A DNA stretch of 64,000 bases. Origin: Nematostella vectensis. Lineage: Eukaryota; Cnidaria; Anthozoa; Actiniaria; Edwardsiidae. Below, piece by piece: positions 1 to 13,300 of this stretch. Where the stretch lies: positions 7,860,001 to 7,924,000 of the forward strand of contig NC_064034.1 of the NCBI RefSeq assembly GCF_932526225.1, written 5' to 3'. Both the position numbers and the translations under genes were made by a program. The notes under the pieces were generated by a model. It saw only the letters and a list, made by a program, of their open reading frames with translations, did not search any database and was not told the DNA's origin. How positions within the stretch are numbered: the stretch's first letter is position 1; each line of letters begins with the position of its first letter.

Positions 1-1351
1 GATACCGACCCCCATTAGGATCTTCCTGTTGCTGCCATCCATGTGGGCCGTCATGATTTTGGGATTCGTGCCGTAGTCTGCCCAGTACATTCGGCTATTG
101 GGATAAAATACACGGTTACGGTAATACCATTGGTTGTACCATTGGTTCTTACTGGCATTAGGGACTTTACGATGCGACGACGGCGAGGGCTAGGAAGGCA
201 TTACCGAGAAAACACTTTAATGCTTGGCGGAAAGTTCCAAAATAGTTTAAATGAAGAAACCTAGACTTAATACTCTGGAACAAATAGAAATTAATCTTTA
301 TTTCTACAATAGCGAACACGGAAAGATGAGAGGATACTCCAACCGTTCCCGTCCTCGCTACACTGTAAAACTTTGAATGTCACTTCGTGGTTTGTTGGAA
401 AACGTTTGACATCTATCAGACAGAACGCATTTTCACGTGCGGCTTTTGAGTTCCCAAATTAATTCCTTTGTTCTCTTCCGTCGCCGTTCTCGTTGCCGTA
501 TTCGTATCTTAAAGTCCCTATCATTAAAGATCGCGGGGACAATTCTTGTTATCATCTCACCCATCAACGCAAGATGTAGTTGTAGATTGTAGGTGCGCAG
601 GTCTGTTGAATGACTGACCCCCCCCTTTATCCCGTACGTGTAATTGGAACCCCAATCTGAACATTTTCCTACCTAACCTGATAATTGAGTGGCACTTCAA
701 CTAGAATTACCGCTTCAAATCACCCCTCCCCCTCCGTCTTCTTAATATACCACTTGCACAAAATGCTCTTTGTTTCTAATTTGTACCTAAATGGCTGTCT
801 TCCACAAACACTCTATGGGAATTTATTAGTAACAAGTAATCAGATACACAATTTTCCTGCTTAGTGAAGTAAAGCCGATACTATTTCTTGCAAACAACAC
901 GTTACTCACCCCTCAACAGGGTCCAACACAATCGCCCCTGGCTTATCAGGAGACCAGCCTGTCAGCGTCAACCGATCTTTGCCGTCCAAGCTCGCCACCT
1001 CTATCCGCCCTCTTTTCGGATCGGTCCAGTACACATTCCTTGAGATATAATCTACGTCTATACCATCCGGGGATATGATGCCCTTATCAGCAATAACCTC
1101 TCGGAAGGAGTCATCGAGCGATGCCCTCATCACTGCACCCCGCCGTTCGTCGGTCCAGTAGATAAGTCTATCCCGGGGGTTGTAAACCACAGAGGCAGCG
1201 ACTGGGCTTTGCTCGGGTAGATCTGTTCTTGGATTGTTGTAAAGTGAAAGGCAGGGGAAGTCAGATATATGGAGTGGTACTTTGAAGACGTCCCTGTACT
1301 GGAGGTCGGAGATTAAGAGATACCTTTCGTTAGACTGTCCGTTGAAGACCG
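1..1351 (-). other. LRP5/6: LRP propeller 4, first part
   Basis: Exon 1351-910 encodes the start of the fourth propeller (LIYWTD, NVYWTD, RIEVASLDG). Exon 94-<1 continues it with RMYWADYG and PKI, then runs off the window. The phase-2 intron before the MYWADYG strand repeats the pattern of the other propellers. Confidence 0.85.
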
Positions 1352-4300
1352 CTAAGGAAAGAAGATGGAGTCATTGAACTGCTTGTAAAGTGTTAGTTAA
1401 TTGCGAAATGTTTGCGATTATAAAACAGCAGCCATTTTCATACTTGACAAGTAGTCCTAGGATTTGACTCGGGTTAAAATGGATTTAATATGCATAGCAC
1501 ATGTAAGAGAGCGATGAAACCTGGACCCGATGCCCAGGAAACTCAGTAAATTCAGTAATATGGTAGGCAGAAGGGTTTAGTAAACAGTGAAATATAATTG
1601 TATTCTAATGACATTCGTAGTAAAGCTTTTACGTTTAAGCCAGTTTTTTTTTACTTGATACCTGCCTGTTTAGTACCTAGATAATGAACATTATCGACTA
1701 AAGACAATCGTTCTTTACTGACCGTGGTCACAGGTTTTCTCGTCAGGACTCAGGGGTACTCCTGTGGCACATGCACACGTGCGAGAGTGCGGACGCAGCA
1801 AACACAAGTCACTACATCCTCCATTATTCAGCGAGCACTGCGACTCCACTGCGATATAGACCGGTACAAGGAAAGAGGTAATAAGGATATGATAAGGCGG
1901 GAGGGAGAGCAAGGAACTGGAGCAGAAAGTAATAGGGCGAGAAACAGCAAAAAGACGAGATAGAAGTAGGGGAGTGGAGAGAGTAGAATACAAGGAGGAG
2001 TACTGATGTAAAGAAGCGGACAGAAGAGGGACAGCAAAAATAAAATGTAAATGGACGTGAAAAAAGAAGACGAAAAAGAAACATATAGCAGGGGGGGGGG
2101 GGGCACGATACAGAAACATTAAGAAAATTTTGGGGGGACAGCCATTTCCTTAAAATTTTCGACAATATTAGGGGGGGGGGGGGGCACTTCCCCCCCTCCC
2201 TCCTCCCTGAGTGGAGGAGGGAGGGAGGGAAGAATAGGAAAGGCACACGAATTTGAAAGAGAAAACTTTAGTAATAGACAACTAGTCTTAACGATCTTCT
2301 GTGGAGCACGTTCACGATGCTTAGTAGCTACATACCAAAATTGTAGCGGGACTGATTGTAATAGCGAATTGCTGTTGGCTTCTTGATCTCCTCTGCTACT
2401 GTAATGTTAAGCTCCACGTTCGTCTCTATGCTCAACTTGTAGATATTTCCTCTCTTCCAGTCAGACACAAATGTTATCAGTCCGCTAAGTGTTATCCCCC
2501 AAGGAAACGTGCCGCGCTCGAAGTACGTAACTTCTCGGTTGGCTCCGTTGAAAAACACACTCCAAATACCGTCTCTATAACAGAGGGCGAAACAACGTCA
2601 TATCAAGGCTCCTTAAAAATTATAGCAAGGATTCATTATTAATCAATTTTTCACCACGGTTTTCAGCTATCCATAGTCATAAGACGAAGTCAGTCAAATA
2701 CAAGAATTCAATTTGTGTAGACACTTGGACCGATACCTGGCCTGAGCAACGTAATAACAGTGAGCGTTAAATGACAGCCATAGAAAATGATTTTTCTAAC
2801 AAGATGCGAGAATGTTGCTGTGATCCCAAATCTATTCATGGACACACCTGTTGTCGTCCAGCCAGTAGATACGCTCTGATTGGCGATCGATATTGAGGCT
2901 AGTTGGACACGTGATCTTTCTGTCAACAAACGTTATCCTTGACGTGCCGTCCATGTACGCTTTCTCCATCTTAGGTCGGCTGCCGCAGTCACTGAAGAAC
3001 ATTGTTCTGACGAGAAATGACAGAGGTGTTGCTCTTAGCCTAAGGTTTGCGTGGTGAAAGGCGTTTAAGTTTAATATTTTAAATAACTTTACAAGCTATC
3101 CCGATTGCGACTGGACTGCTATTGCAGAATCTCGACGCTGAACTTAAAAGATTGCGGTAACTATTCACTTTCAATAATTGTGTGAGAAAATATTGAAAGT
3201 GGATAGTAAGCATCCATTACACGCGTGTTAAATTGCCCATAACGCGTAAATGTGACATTCATTTAAAAAGCGGCAGCATGAAGACAATAGGGATACTGGA
3301 CCTCATATTGGGCATGGAAACACCTAAAAATCATTACGAGATTGACGAGCAATAGGAAAAAAACTCGATATCGGGCTAATCAACTCGCACCCGAGTTTAA
3401 AGATAAGGTTAAATGCATGTTTCCTTACCCCTCCTCTGGAAACAGCACAAGGGCCGTAGGCCGCTCGAGATCATCCTGAATCAACACTTTTCTGGCCGTC
3501 CCATCCAGTCTACTGACCTCAATCCGCCCCTTCCCGGAGTCCGTCCAGTACAAATTCCTTCCGATCCAGTCAACACCTATACCATCCGGGCGTTCCACGT
3601 TACACCGATGTAGAGTCATGCTCTTCCTAGTTTGCATGTTGTAAGAGTTGATGGTACCCGTAAATGTGTCAGTCCAGAAGATGGCGTCCTCGACTGGGTC
3701 ATAGTCCAGGTCTGCGGGCTGGACGGCTTTACCAGGAAGGACGGACACAGGTGTCCAGATATTCGTATCGTCAAGAGGAAGGATGTTTAAGCTGACTGCG
3801 ATGGCATCGATGAATAATAGAAATTCGTTGGCTGAAAATACAAGGAACACGGCATGAATTTATTCACGAAGAATGTGGATTTGGCGCAATTATACTGGAA
3901 TGCGATAATTTGCGATATCATTGTAGTACATCATCTTTTTTCCTTTTAATTGCACATATTCTTGAGGTTCGTCAAGTATTGACTATCACATTGTCTACTC
4001 CAAACAAACACCAATAAAATACAATTTGTTCAGCTTCTTATTCATTCAATTAAAAAAAGCTTTGTGGCGCCGGCAGTGAATTGTATTTGGAGGAAGAAGG
4101 ATGTATAAGAAAATGTTTACACGGTAAAATATTTAAAAGGCAAATATTTTTCAATTTTACCAAAGTTTCCGTACATTTACAGTAGCTCAAGGCATAATTT
4201 GTTTTTCTGCAGCCGGCACGAAAGCTCGTGCTGAAGTTAAACGATTTTACCTCTGATGCACGTCTTTCTATTCCTTCCCAGTCGGTACCCTGATGGACAA

Positions 4301-7300
4301 GTGCAGGTGTACCCGCCATGACGTATGAAGCACAAGTGACTACAGCCAGCATACTGACAAAGCGAGGAGACAGCTTTGGGAATAAGCGACAGACAATGTT
4401 AGAAGATGCCAGTGCTACAGATTTATAAAATGGAATTCTTAGAATACAGCTGCACAGAGGGTATCATGGATTGTCTATGACCTGTGGAAGTAAGTCACAT
4501 TAGAAGCCATCATGTACCCCAAACTAATGTGTATGTTTTATGGGACTGCAGCAAACAGGAATATAATTTCGGTTACACAAGCTCCATATAAATGAGTCGA
4601 TAGAAAGTGAAGGCATGTTAGACATTTAATTTAATATCTACGATCCGATTATTCCGGTAGACAAGAGATGTTCGAGTTTAGTTACGAAATAATTAGTTCG
4701 GCAGATATTTCATATACCATACTTTCACTATTAATTACGTTTATTTGATTTGTGAACTACGTTACGCCTCCCATTCGATTAGCAAATTAAGTTACTCTTC
4801 TTCATTTGATTAGTCTTGCAGACAAAGATGTTTGAACTAAAATTACTCTTCATTAGATACTCTTTTCCATTCTATTAGTAAGGCAGGTTATCAAAACCTA
4901 TACAGCCCGAGTAATTTTAGGCTTCCATACAAACCTAAGCATGGAGGAGTAGTAAATTGGTACAGAGTTATCCCCTCTTTCGAATGAAAGTTATACTATT
5001 ACTTTCTTTTCCCAGAGATCTTACAGGTGTCGCACGATTAAAAAAGACACTGAAACCCGCTAGCTACGCCGGCTAAAATTGTTATGGTTCAACCTAGTTT
5101 GGAAAATAATCAGTACTTTAAAAACAGTGTTATAAAAAGAGCATTGAAGCCTTGTAAGTTGCCCTTGTCTGCATTAAGGGCCGTTGTCAAGAGTCTGACT
5201 GTAAATAAACCCCGGCCTGCACAGCGACACATGTAACTAGTCTGCCCCGGCATGCGCACGGCAAATGCATGCACCCCACGTGACAGCCACATAAGACCAA
5301 AGGCATAACAAAAACAAAAACGCCACAAAAGCCCAAGGACTACATCATTACCTGTCTTATAGGTACTAGGATCATATACGTAAAGACCTCTAGGAAAGGA
5401 CAATCGGCGAACAAACGGCTTTGAGACGCCGCTGGAAAGAGAAAGCTCCTGCACGCTCTTGGTCTTATAGTCAGTCCAATACAACTTATCCCCGAAGAAG
5501 GCCATTCCGAAGGGGTGCATTCCTCTTTTTTCGAATACAGGTTTCCGGTTTTCACCGTACCAGTCGCAAACCTCGATGCGGTTCAACTTGGCATCAGCCC
5601 AGAAGAGTCGTTTGCTTTGGTAGTCAATAGTGAGAGCGTTCGGCCAAATAAGGTCTTTGTCCAGTAAGGTCCATCTGCTGGTCCCATCCATGTTGGATTT
5701 CTCGATTTTCGGTTTGGAGCCCCAGTCAGTCCAAAACATATGACTGCAAAGGAATAAAATATTGAGATAACCACGAGCCTTGTTGAAAACTAGTGAATTA
5801 GTATAAATATTGCCTGTATTATCTAAATACAATATTTAGATAATTCAGGCATAAAACAATCAGAGGCTGATGAATTGATACAAGACACCGCGCCATTCAA
5901 GGGATTCCTTCTGGATTTGGGTGGCTCAAATAATTTTGGGACGTTATGAACTGGTTTTCTTACCGGCTTACTGTTAGCTATCTACTGGTCAAGCAATGAC
6001 TACTGCTTCACTTACCCATTAGGCGGGTCCAGTACCAGACCTCGAGGCTTGTCCAGACCTGCCATAATAACCGGTGCTTGAATGCCAGTGTCAAGCTGTG
6101 CAGCCTCGATTCTCTTAGTACCCGCATCCGTCCAGTACAAGTGCCGTCCTAGCCAGTCGAGCGCAAGACTTTCAGGGCGAACAGTATACATCCCAAACTG
6201 TTCATGCTCAGTCATGTTCATATAAGCCCGATGGATATTTCTCTGGGCTCCGTCTATCCAGTATATTCGATCTTCGAAACGGTCATACGTAATGTCCGTG
6301 GTCTCGTTGACGGACAGTACACCGCGGTTGTGGTTAGGTACGTCGAGGTAGATCTTGTAGATGGCGGGAATCTCAGGGTCGGACACGAGCATGAAGATCT
6401 CTGAAGCTATCCCAGGAAGAACAACGATTAATAATTAATACCCATCATTTATAGCTTGTTGAGGTGGCGTTGGATATGTTCGATGATGGAGGTTATGTGC
6501 GAGGTGGCTGTGCAAATAGCTCAAGCCTTCCCAAGAGTCATGCGTCTTGAATTGAGTGACCTCTCAGGTAGCATGCCAGATGATGTTGGTGCCAGATGAT
6601 GTTGGTGCCATAAGGGGAATGTGGAATTGATCAGGGATTTCCAGGAAGATCGATATTTTATGAAAAGAGTTGTAAAACAGATGAAGTCAAGCAAGAATGT
6701 GGTTTGGAAGACCAAGAATTGTCTTATGTGAGAATGAGAAGATTCTCCGGGAAGAAGAAAACTGCACAAATAGAGTTTTCAAGTGAATGAAGACCGCCAT
6801 ACCAGATAAATGTGGATATTTGCCGCTAAGACTTTCAAGAACGAGTGAAGAAAAACAGAATTTTCAAGGCGATGGATGGCTGATGATTGAAGATGAGCAT
6901 GCAAGATGATAGAGGTTTCGTGTGAGCTGGAATACCGTGGAAATGAATCACCAATTTTCAGAGAAAGATCAATGGTTGACGAGTGAAGATGTGCATGCGT
7001 CCAGATGGTAGTGGATCCAGGTTACCAGGAAAAGCGTGCAAACAAATTAGCTATTTCCAGGAAGATGAAGGGGCATACGTTGTTCTACGAAGGGTTACCG
7101 TGACAAACAGTGATGTTTATAAAGGCCTGAATTCTGAACATGAGTTCTCTACAATCAAGTGAAGGTAAGAATGCTAGATGTTTAGTAACAAGACCATGAA
7201 GAATATAGTTAAAAGACCAAATAATTACAGTAACAAACGTGTGAATAATTTGTACATCTGGCAAAGATTATTTTCTCCATTACAAAGATAAAAAGGATGG

Positions 7301-10300
7301 GGTTGATTTATGTAGTGGTCACATGTGAAAAAGAAACCACAGATGTAGACCTGTGAGTGAAATGCTTTTGATGCTCTTCACGTATATAGGTTTTGACCAT
7401 TAATAAGAGTTGATGATGGAGGTTAAGTGCGGGGTGACTGCGCAAATAACTCAAGCCTTCCCAAGAGTCATGCGTCTTGAATTGAGTGACCTCTCAGGTA
7501 GCATGCCAGATAATGTTGGTGCCAGAAGTGGAATGTGGAATTGATCAGGGGTTTCCAGGGAGATCGATATTTTATGAAAAGAGTTGTAAAATAGATGAAG
7601 TCAAGCAAGAATGTGGTTTGGAAGACCAAGAATTGTCTTATGTGAGAATGAGAAGATTCTCCGGGAAGAAGAAAACTGCACAAATAGAGTTTTCAAGTGA
7701 ATAAAGACCGCCATACCAGATAAATGTGGATATTTGCCGCTAAGACTTTCAAGAACGGGTGAAGAAAAACAGAATTTTCAAGGCGATGGATGGCTGATGA
7801 TTGAAGATGAGCATGCAAGTTGATAGAGGTTTCGTGTGAGCTGGAATACCGTGGAAATGAATCACCAATTTTCAGAGAAAGATCAATGGTTGATGAGTGA
7901 AGATCTGCATGCGTCCAGATGGTAGTGGATCCAGGTTACCAGGAAAACCGTGCAAACAAATTAGCTATTTCCAGGAAGATGAATGGGCATACGTTGTTCT
8001 ACGAAGGGTTACCGTGACAAACAGTGACGTTTATAAAGGCCTGAATTCTGAACATGAGTTCTCTACAATCAAGTGAAGGTAAGAATGCCAAATGTTTAGT
8101 AACAAGACCATGAAGAATATAGTTAAAAGACCAAATAATTACAGTAACAAACGTGTGAATAATTTGTACATCTGGCAAAGATTATTTTGTCCATTACAAA
8201 GGTAAAAAGGATGGGGTTGATTTATGTAGTGGTCACATGTGAAAAAGAAAACACAGATGTAGACCTGTGAGTGAAATGCTTTTGATGCTCTTCAAGTATA
8301 TGGGTTTTGACCATTAATAAGAGTTGATGATGGAGGTTAAGTGCGGGGTTGATTTATGTAGTGGTCACATGTGAAAAAGAAACCACAGATGTAGACCTGT
8401 GAGTGAAATGCTTTTGATGCTCTTCACGTATATAGGTTTTGACCATTAATAAGACTTGGGTGTTGTGAAATAGATTTTTGAATTTTAGTGGTAGCCTATC
8501 ATAAGCAACTGGATATTTGGGTGGTACATACTTTAAAACTTTCGGTCAAACGGCTTTGAAGATAGCGTTGCAAGAATAATTATGCGACATGAAATGCTAA
8601 GTAAAATTAATAAACTGTCCTTCTCATAAGTACACTTCATAACTTAAGTCAATAGCTACTGAGTTAAGTCCCGTCTAAACATCGCTGAGTCAGCAATGGA
8701 GGCGATGTTTTCAAGGGTCTTTAAGCTCTCACTTGAGAGTAACGGCATAAAAAAAAACGAATGGTACAAGCACATGCTGATGAATGATTTCATGATGCTC
8801 ATGCAACGGATTTAACTAATTTACTGATAAGCTTATCACACCCTGCGCCGCTCGCCACCTTAACAGCTTGATAAAGATAGCAAATAAGGATGCGAAAACA
8901 TAACTTCTGGTTGACAGAATTCTACTTTGAAGTATACACCTATTTCACAAAAGGTTGTCGGTGCAAATGGCGAATGGCAAATGGTAAATGGCTTATGGGT
9001 ACTAATTATTCGTAAAATTAAAGGTGTTAAATAAAGTCCAGCAATGTCAGAGTCAAGCATTGGTAACCTTTAATGGATAATTGTTTTAATTTAACCATAT
9101 TCTTCGAGACGCATGGTTTCTTTCGGTCGTAGAACTGCCATTTGCCAATCGCCATTTGCCATTTGCACTGACAACCATTATTGCAAAAGGTGTATGTTAA
9201 TAAAAATGGGATTCTCTCAATCCTTATTGACTAACATTCTAAAAAGGTTATCTCAGTGGCCACGGTTAGCAAGCGTCACAAAATGAAATAGTACGCAAAG
9301 TCACTTAGTTATCTAGTCAACTTCAGCAAACAGAAACAATGTAAACGTATCACAATTTCGAAGCAAGGAATAGGACGGTTGCAATAATTTTAATATACAG
9401 TCGATTGACAAAAGGTTGTCGTCGACCGGCTTCGCGACAAGCCCGCATGTAAGCATGGGTAAAAACCACTGAAGCGCCTAGCTGCGTATATAAGCCACCG
9501 CTAGCGCGTCTGAGTATGAAATTATGCATAGGCTAGTTATGCAATGGCTAAGCGCTTCAGTGTTTTTTTTACCCATGCTTACATGCTGGCATGTCACGAA
9601 ACCAGTTGACGACAACCGACTGTCCAACACGTGCAACATAACTACACCAAGAAGGAATGAAGAGGTGAGTTTTGTTACATGTAAAGTGTAGATCGCAGCA
9701 CCTTACCCCTTACCCTTACCCACCACACCCCAGACCAACAATAAAAGGGGACACGTTTAAAAACACAATGTGCGTGAGGAATATAGCAATTAAGAAGCAG
9801 ACTATGTTAATCAACTTAATTTATAGGTTATATTTTTTATTCCTGGTTAAATAATCATGTTAGGGATTAAAAAATACTGCTCCAAGAATAGTATACTTTT
9901 AAATGAAAATGTCTCAATGTGAGGGATTTATACAGTGCATTAGAAATATCTAAAGCTATCTCATGCAATGACTTTTCCGTGAAATTTTTGACTCGCAACG
10001 TGCAACTTCATAGTGAGGGTTCATGCATCATGTAATTTTAGGTTGATATCTCATCTTTTCGGGAAGAACAGCCAATGCAAAGTCAAAATGCCGCTAAAAA
10101 GGTTTTCAGATGATTGAATTTGAGCGCGAAAGCGAGGCTTTTATAGGTCGGAGTTTGTAAACAGACTTCTTTTTCAAACTTCCGCATTTTAAGCCCTCCT
10201 AGCCGGTATTCATCGTCACGCTTTACTGTAAAAGGAACACAAAATGTTTAACAAATTTATCGTTGACGTTAGCAAACTCTGACCTGACCTAATCCCCTGT

Positions 10301-13300
10301 TTTATTACGCTATGGTCTCTGGAGAATCTTCGGTGCCATGAGTCCCCACCACCGATAACGTAAGCTCCCTTTTCCGCGCACCTGTAAAACTCCCCTAATA
10401 ATGATTTTTTATTATTATTATTTATTGTCTATTCGACAACTGCCTAAGCCCAATTTATACGTCTTTCCTTTCGGCATGCCAAAATATGTCTATTTGTGAC
10501 GATCTTAATTGTTTCAGGCGACGTAATCAAATAACTAGTTCTGCACGATGAAAGCGCGACGAATGAATCGAGCCTTGCCAAAACATAAAAGAGATTAGAA
10601 ACGCGAAACATACAAATCTAATGCAACAGCCTTCGAAGAACTCGCAAATACTAAAAACGAATTTAGAATATTTTAATAAAAAAAAGTCGAAACTAAAAGT
10701 TTTTCCCGCCTAAAAACTGTGGATAAAAAACCCGGATGATCGTTAGCGCGTCTTACGACCAAATATGGTGTTCAGTGGCTTTTTTTCTGTTAGTGGCTCA
10801 CCACCTCTATATGTTTGTTTCTTACCTAATACTTCCTGTTCTTCCCGAAATCAAAACATGCATGTGTAGAAGAACGTGCAGTGACAAAAGTAGTGGAATG
10901 ATCCATGCGTGCATGCATAACAAAACATGTTTAGCATAAAAGTACATGCTTTAACGTTTTACCCGACCTTTAGCACACGACTTGTTATCACTGGACAGCA
11001 GACTCTCCCAGGGGCATGCGCATTGAGTTCCTGTCGCGCTTGGCAGACACAAGTAGCTACAACCGCCATTTTGTTTTGAGCAAGTGTTGTTTCCTGCGTT
11101 GTAATGGTTAACTGTTCTCAAAGAGGAGAAAAAGCCGTCGATACAGGCTTTGTACTTTAGCCGAGTGTAGATTTTCTTTGAGTTTTGTTTAGTTTCGTGC
11201 GGTGTCTTCCTAGTTGGGTTCTTGGACAATAAGGCCCTGTATAGACGCCTTACGTTTCCTGTGCCGTTCCACTGTCAATTTTATTTTATTTTATCTGTAA
11301 TTCTGAACAAGATCACCTTGATTTGAGGAAAATTGCCTGATCGGAAGGCTGGCCAATAACAAAGACGGCATTGTCAACATGTGGCCTTGTTTGTAGATAT
11401 TTTTTTATTCTTAGAAATTTTGTATTTATATATTTATTTATTTTTTCATATATTTTTAAAGAATAGAAACTGCAAAGATCGCAGTTATTAGAAGTAGTTT
11501 GGTTGTTTGACCAGCGCATGAAAAGTATGGCGTCTAACATAGACCTTGCGAAAATCAAGTATCAATTAAAAAACTCACGTGCTAAAAAAGTGCTAAAACT
11601 AACACCAACGAAAAAAGATGGGAAGAAAAACTTGTCAAATGATAGGACGACATAAACACCCCGAAACACTTCTATTTGGGTGCCGGAAAAGAAACTGAAT
11701 AAAAATGCACAGGGATGGGCCATACAACATTTTAATATTATACTTTTTGTTTATCAACCATTTTAAAAACTTTTATTTTTATTTTTGCAAGAATTCTTTA
11801 CGACTAAGCTGCCATTAGAATAGGGTTAGGATTTGATCTCAAATAAATCAGCATGGTTAGGCCAATGGGAGTTAGTAAGTTAGTGCACTGTGTATGAAAA
11901 ACAGAACAAATTAGAAGTCGATGAACAATCAAGGTAGTCTCACACAAAAGGGTTAAAGGCGGGGCTTAATAATATTTGGTCATAATACGTATGTATTTTA
12001 ATCTTCTGCCAAGGTAGAAAGTTCAGCTCATTTATTTTTAAGTAATGTTACGATTGTTTTACAGAAGTGCATGATTACAACATGGAAATGAAATTCTTAA
12101 ACAATGTTTACTTAGTGGAGTAGGAAATGAAAGGAAAGAATGAACCACCGATTGCACACAAGTGGATATCACGACATCTTAGTGCTTTTACAGTATGAGT
12201 GAAGTTAGATTATTGCTTAAAAGGTATAGAGAGAAAGGAACACCAAGACTGAGGTAGTAGCATTTTAACAGTTAATATAGCAACAAGCAAACGTAAGGAT
12301 TTTAACAGGAAGATACTAGTTAGTATCACGGTATATCTGAGGCTAAATGGTGCGCAAGTCCGTGCTCTGTTTTGTCGACTACAGCTACAAGAGGGACAAA
12401 CGATATTAAACATAAAGACGAGAGGAGCATACAGGAAAACACCTTTGCCCTTCTATGGCAGGTAGATACAGATAGAGTTGAAAGGACGGTGGCTAGTACA
12501 CAAACATAAAGTCCCTATTGTGGTCAAGGGGAGTGGCTGGAGGTCAGGGGGGGACCTGGTTGGATGTTAGAAAAAAACACTATACAGTGTTATACGAATC
12601 AATAAAAAATATATGCGAGGCAAGCCGGCAATAGAGCCCAACCCTAATATCTATTGTCCGTCTAAAATAATAACTTTAAACTTTCTCAAAGCGGTTGATT
12701 GGTTGCAGCCACGGACCTGCGCATTAAAGACATGCGTACCTGGAGGTTGCCTGGACTTATCAAATACGGCCACGCCCATCGGCATGTTGCCCACATTGTA
12801 TACGCTCTTCTCCAGCTTCCCCGTCCCCATCCGGTTCATGTGAATACCTTCTGAGGCCCAGTCACTCCAGTACACGTGCTTGCCGAGAATCGATACCCCG
12901 AAGGGCTGCAGTCCAGGTTGGCGGAATAACGTCCGTCTCGCTCTCCCGTCTAAATCGGAAGATTCTAACGAATCTCTTATGGCGTCGACCCAGAAGAGTC
13001 TGTTCGCGGCATAGTCGACTGCAATACTGTTAGGCCAACCGATATTCGAGGTGACTATTTCTTGGCGTTTTTGGCCGTCCAGCCGTGCGCGCTCGATTTT
13101 CGGATTTTCACCCCAATCCGTCCAAAACATCAACCTTACGAAAAAGTGCAATAACGATGAATAAATATCCATGAAGTGGTTTTACTAACGGATACCCTTG
13201 ACATATCATATAATAAAGACTCTTTATCCTGCCTCCTCCCTTCGGAGTACTCTCCCCCTATGTCCACAATACAGTCACATGTATGAGTCACCTCCCATAC

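Noticed and set aside
1824..2246. Long minus frames rich in Phe, Leu and Pro
   Set aside because: They are the translated polypyrimidine tract and G-run repeat upstream of the EGF3 acceptor.
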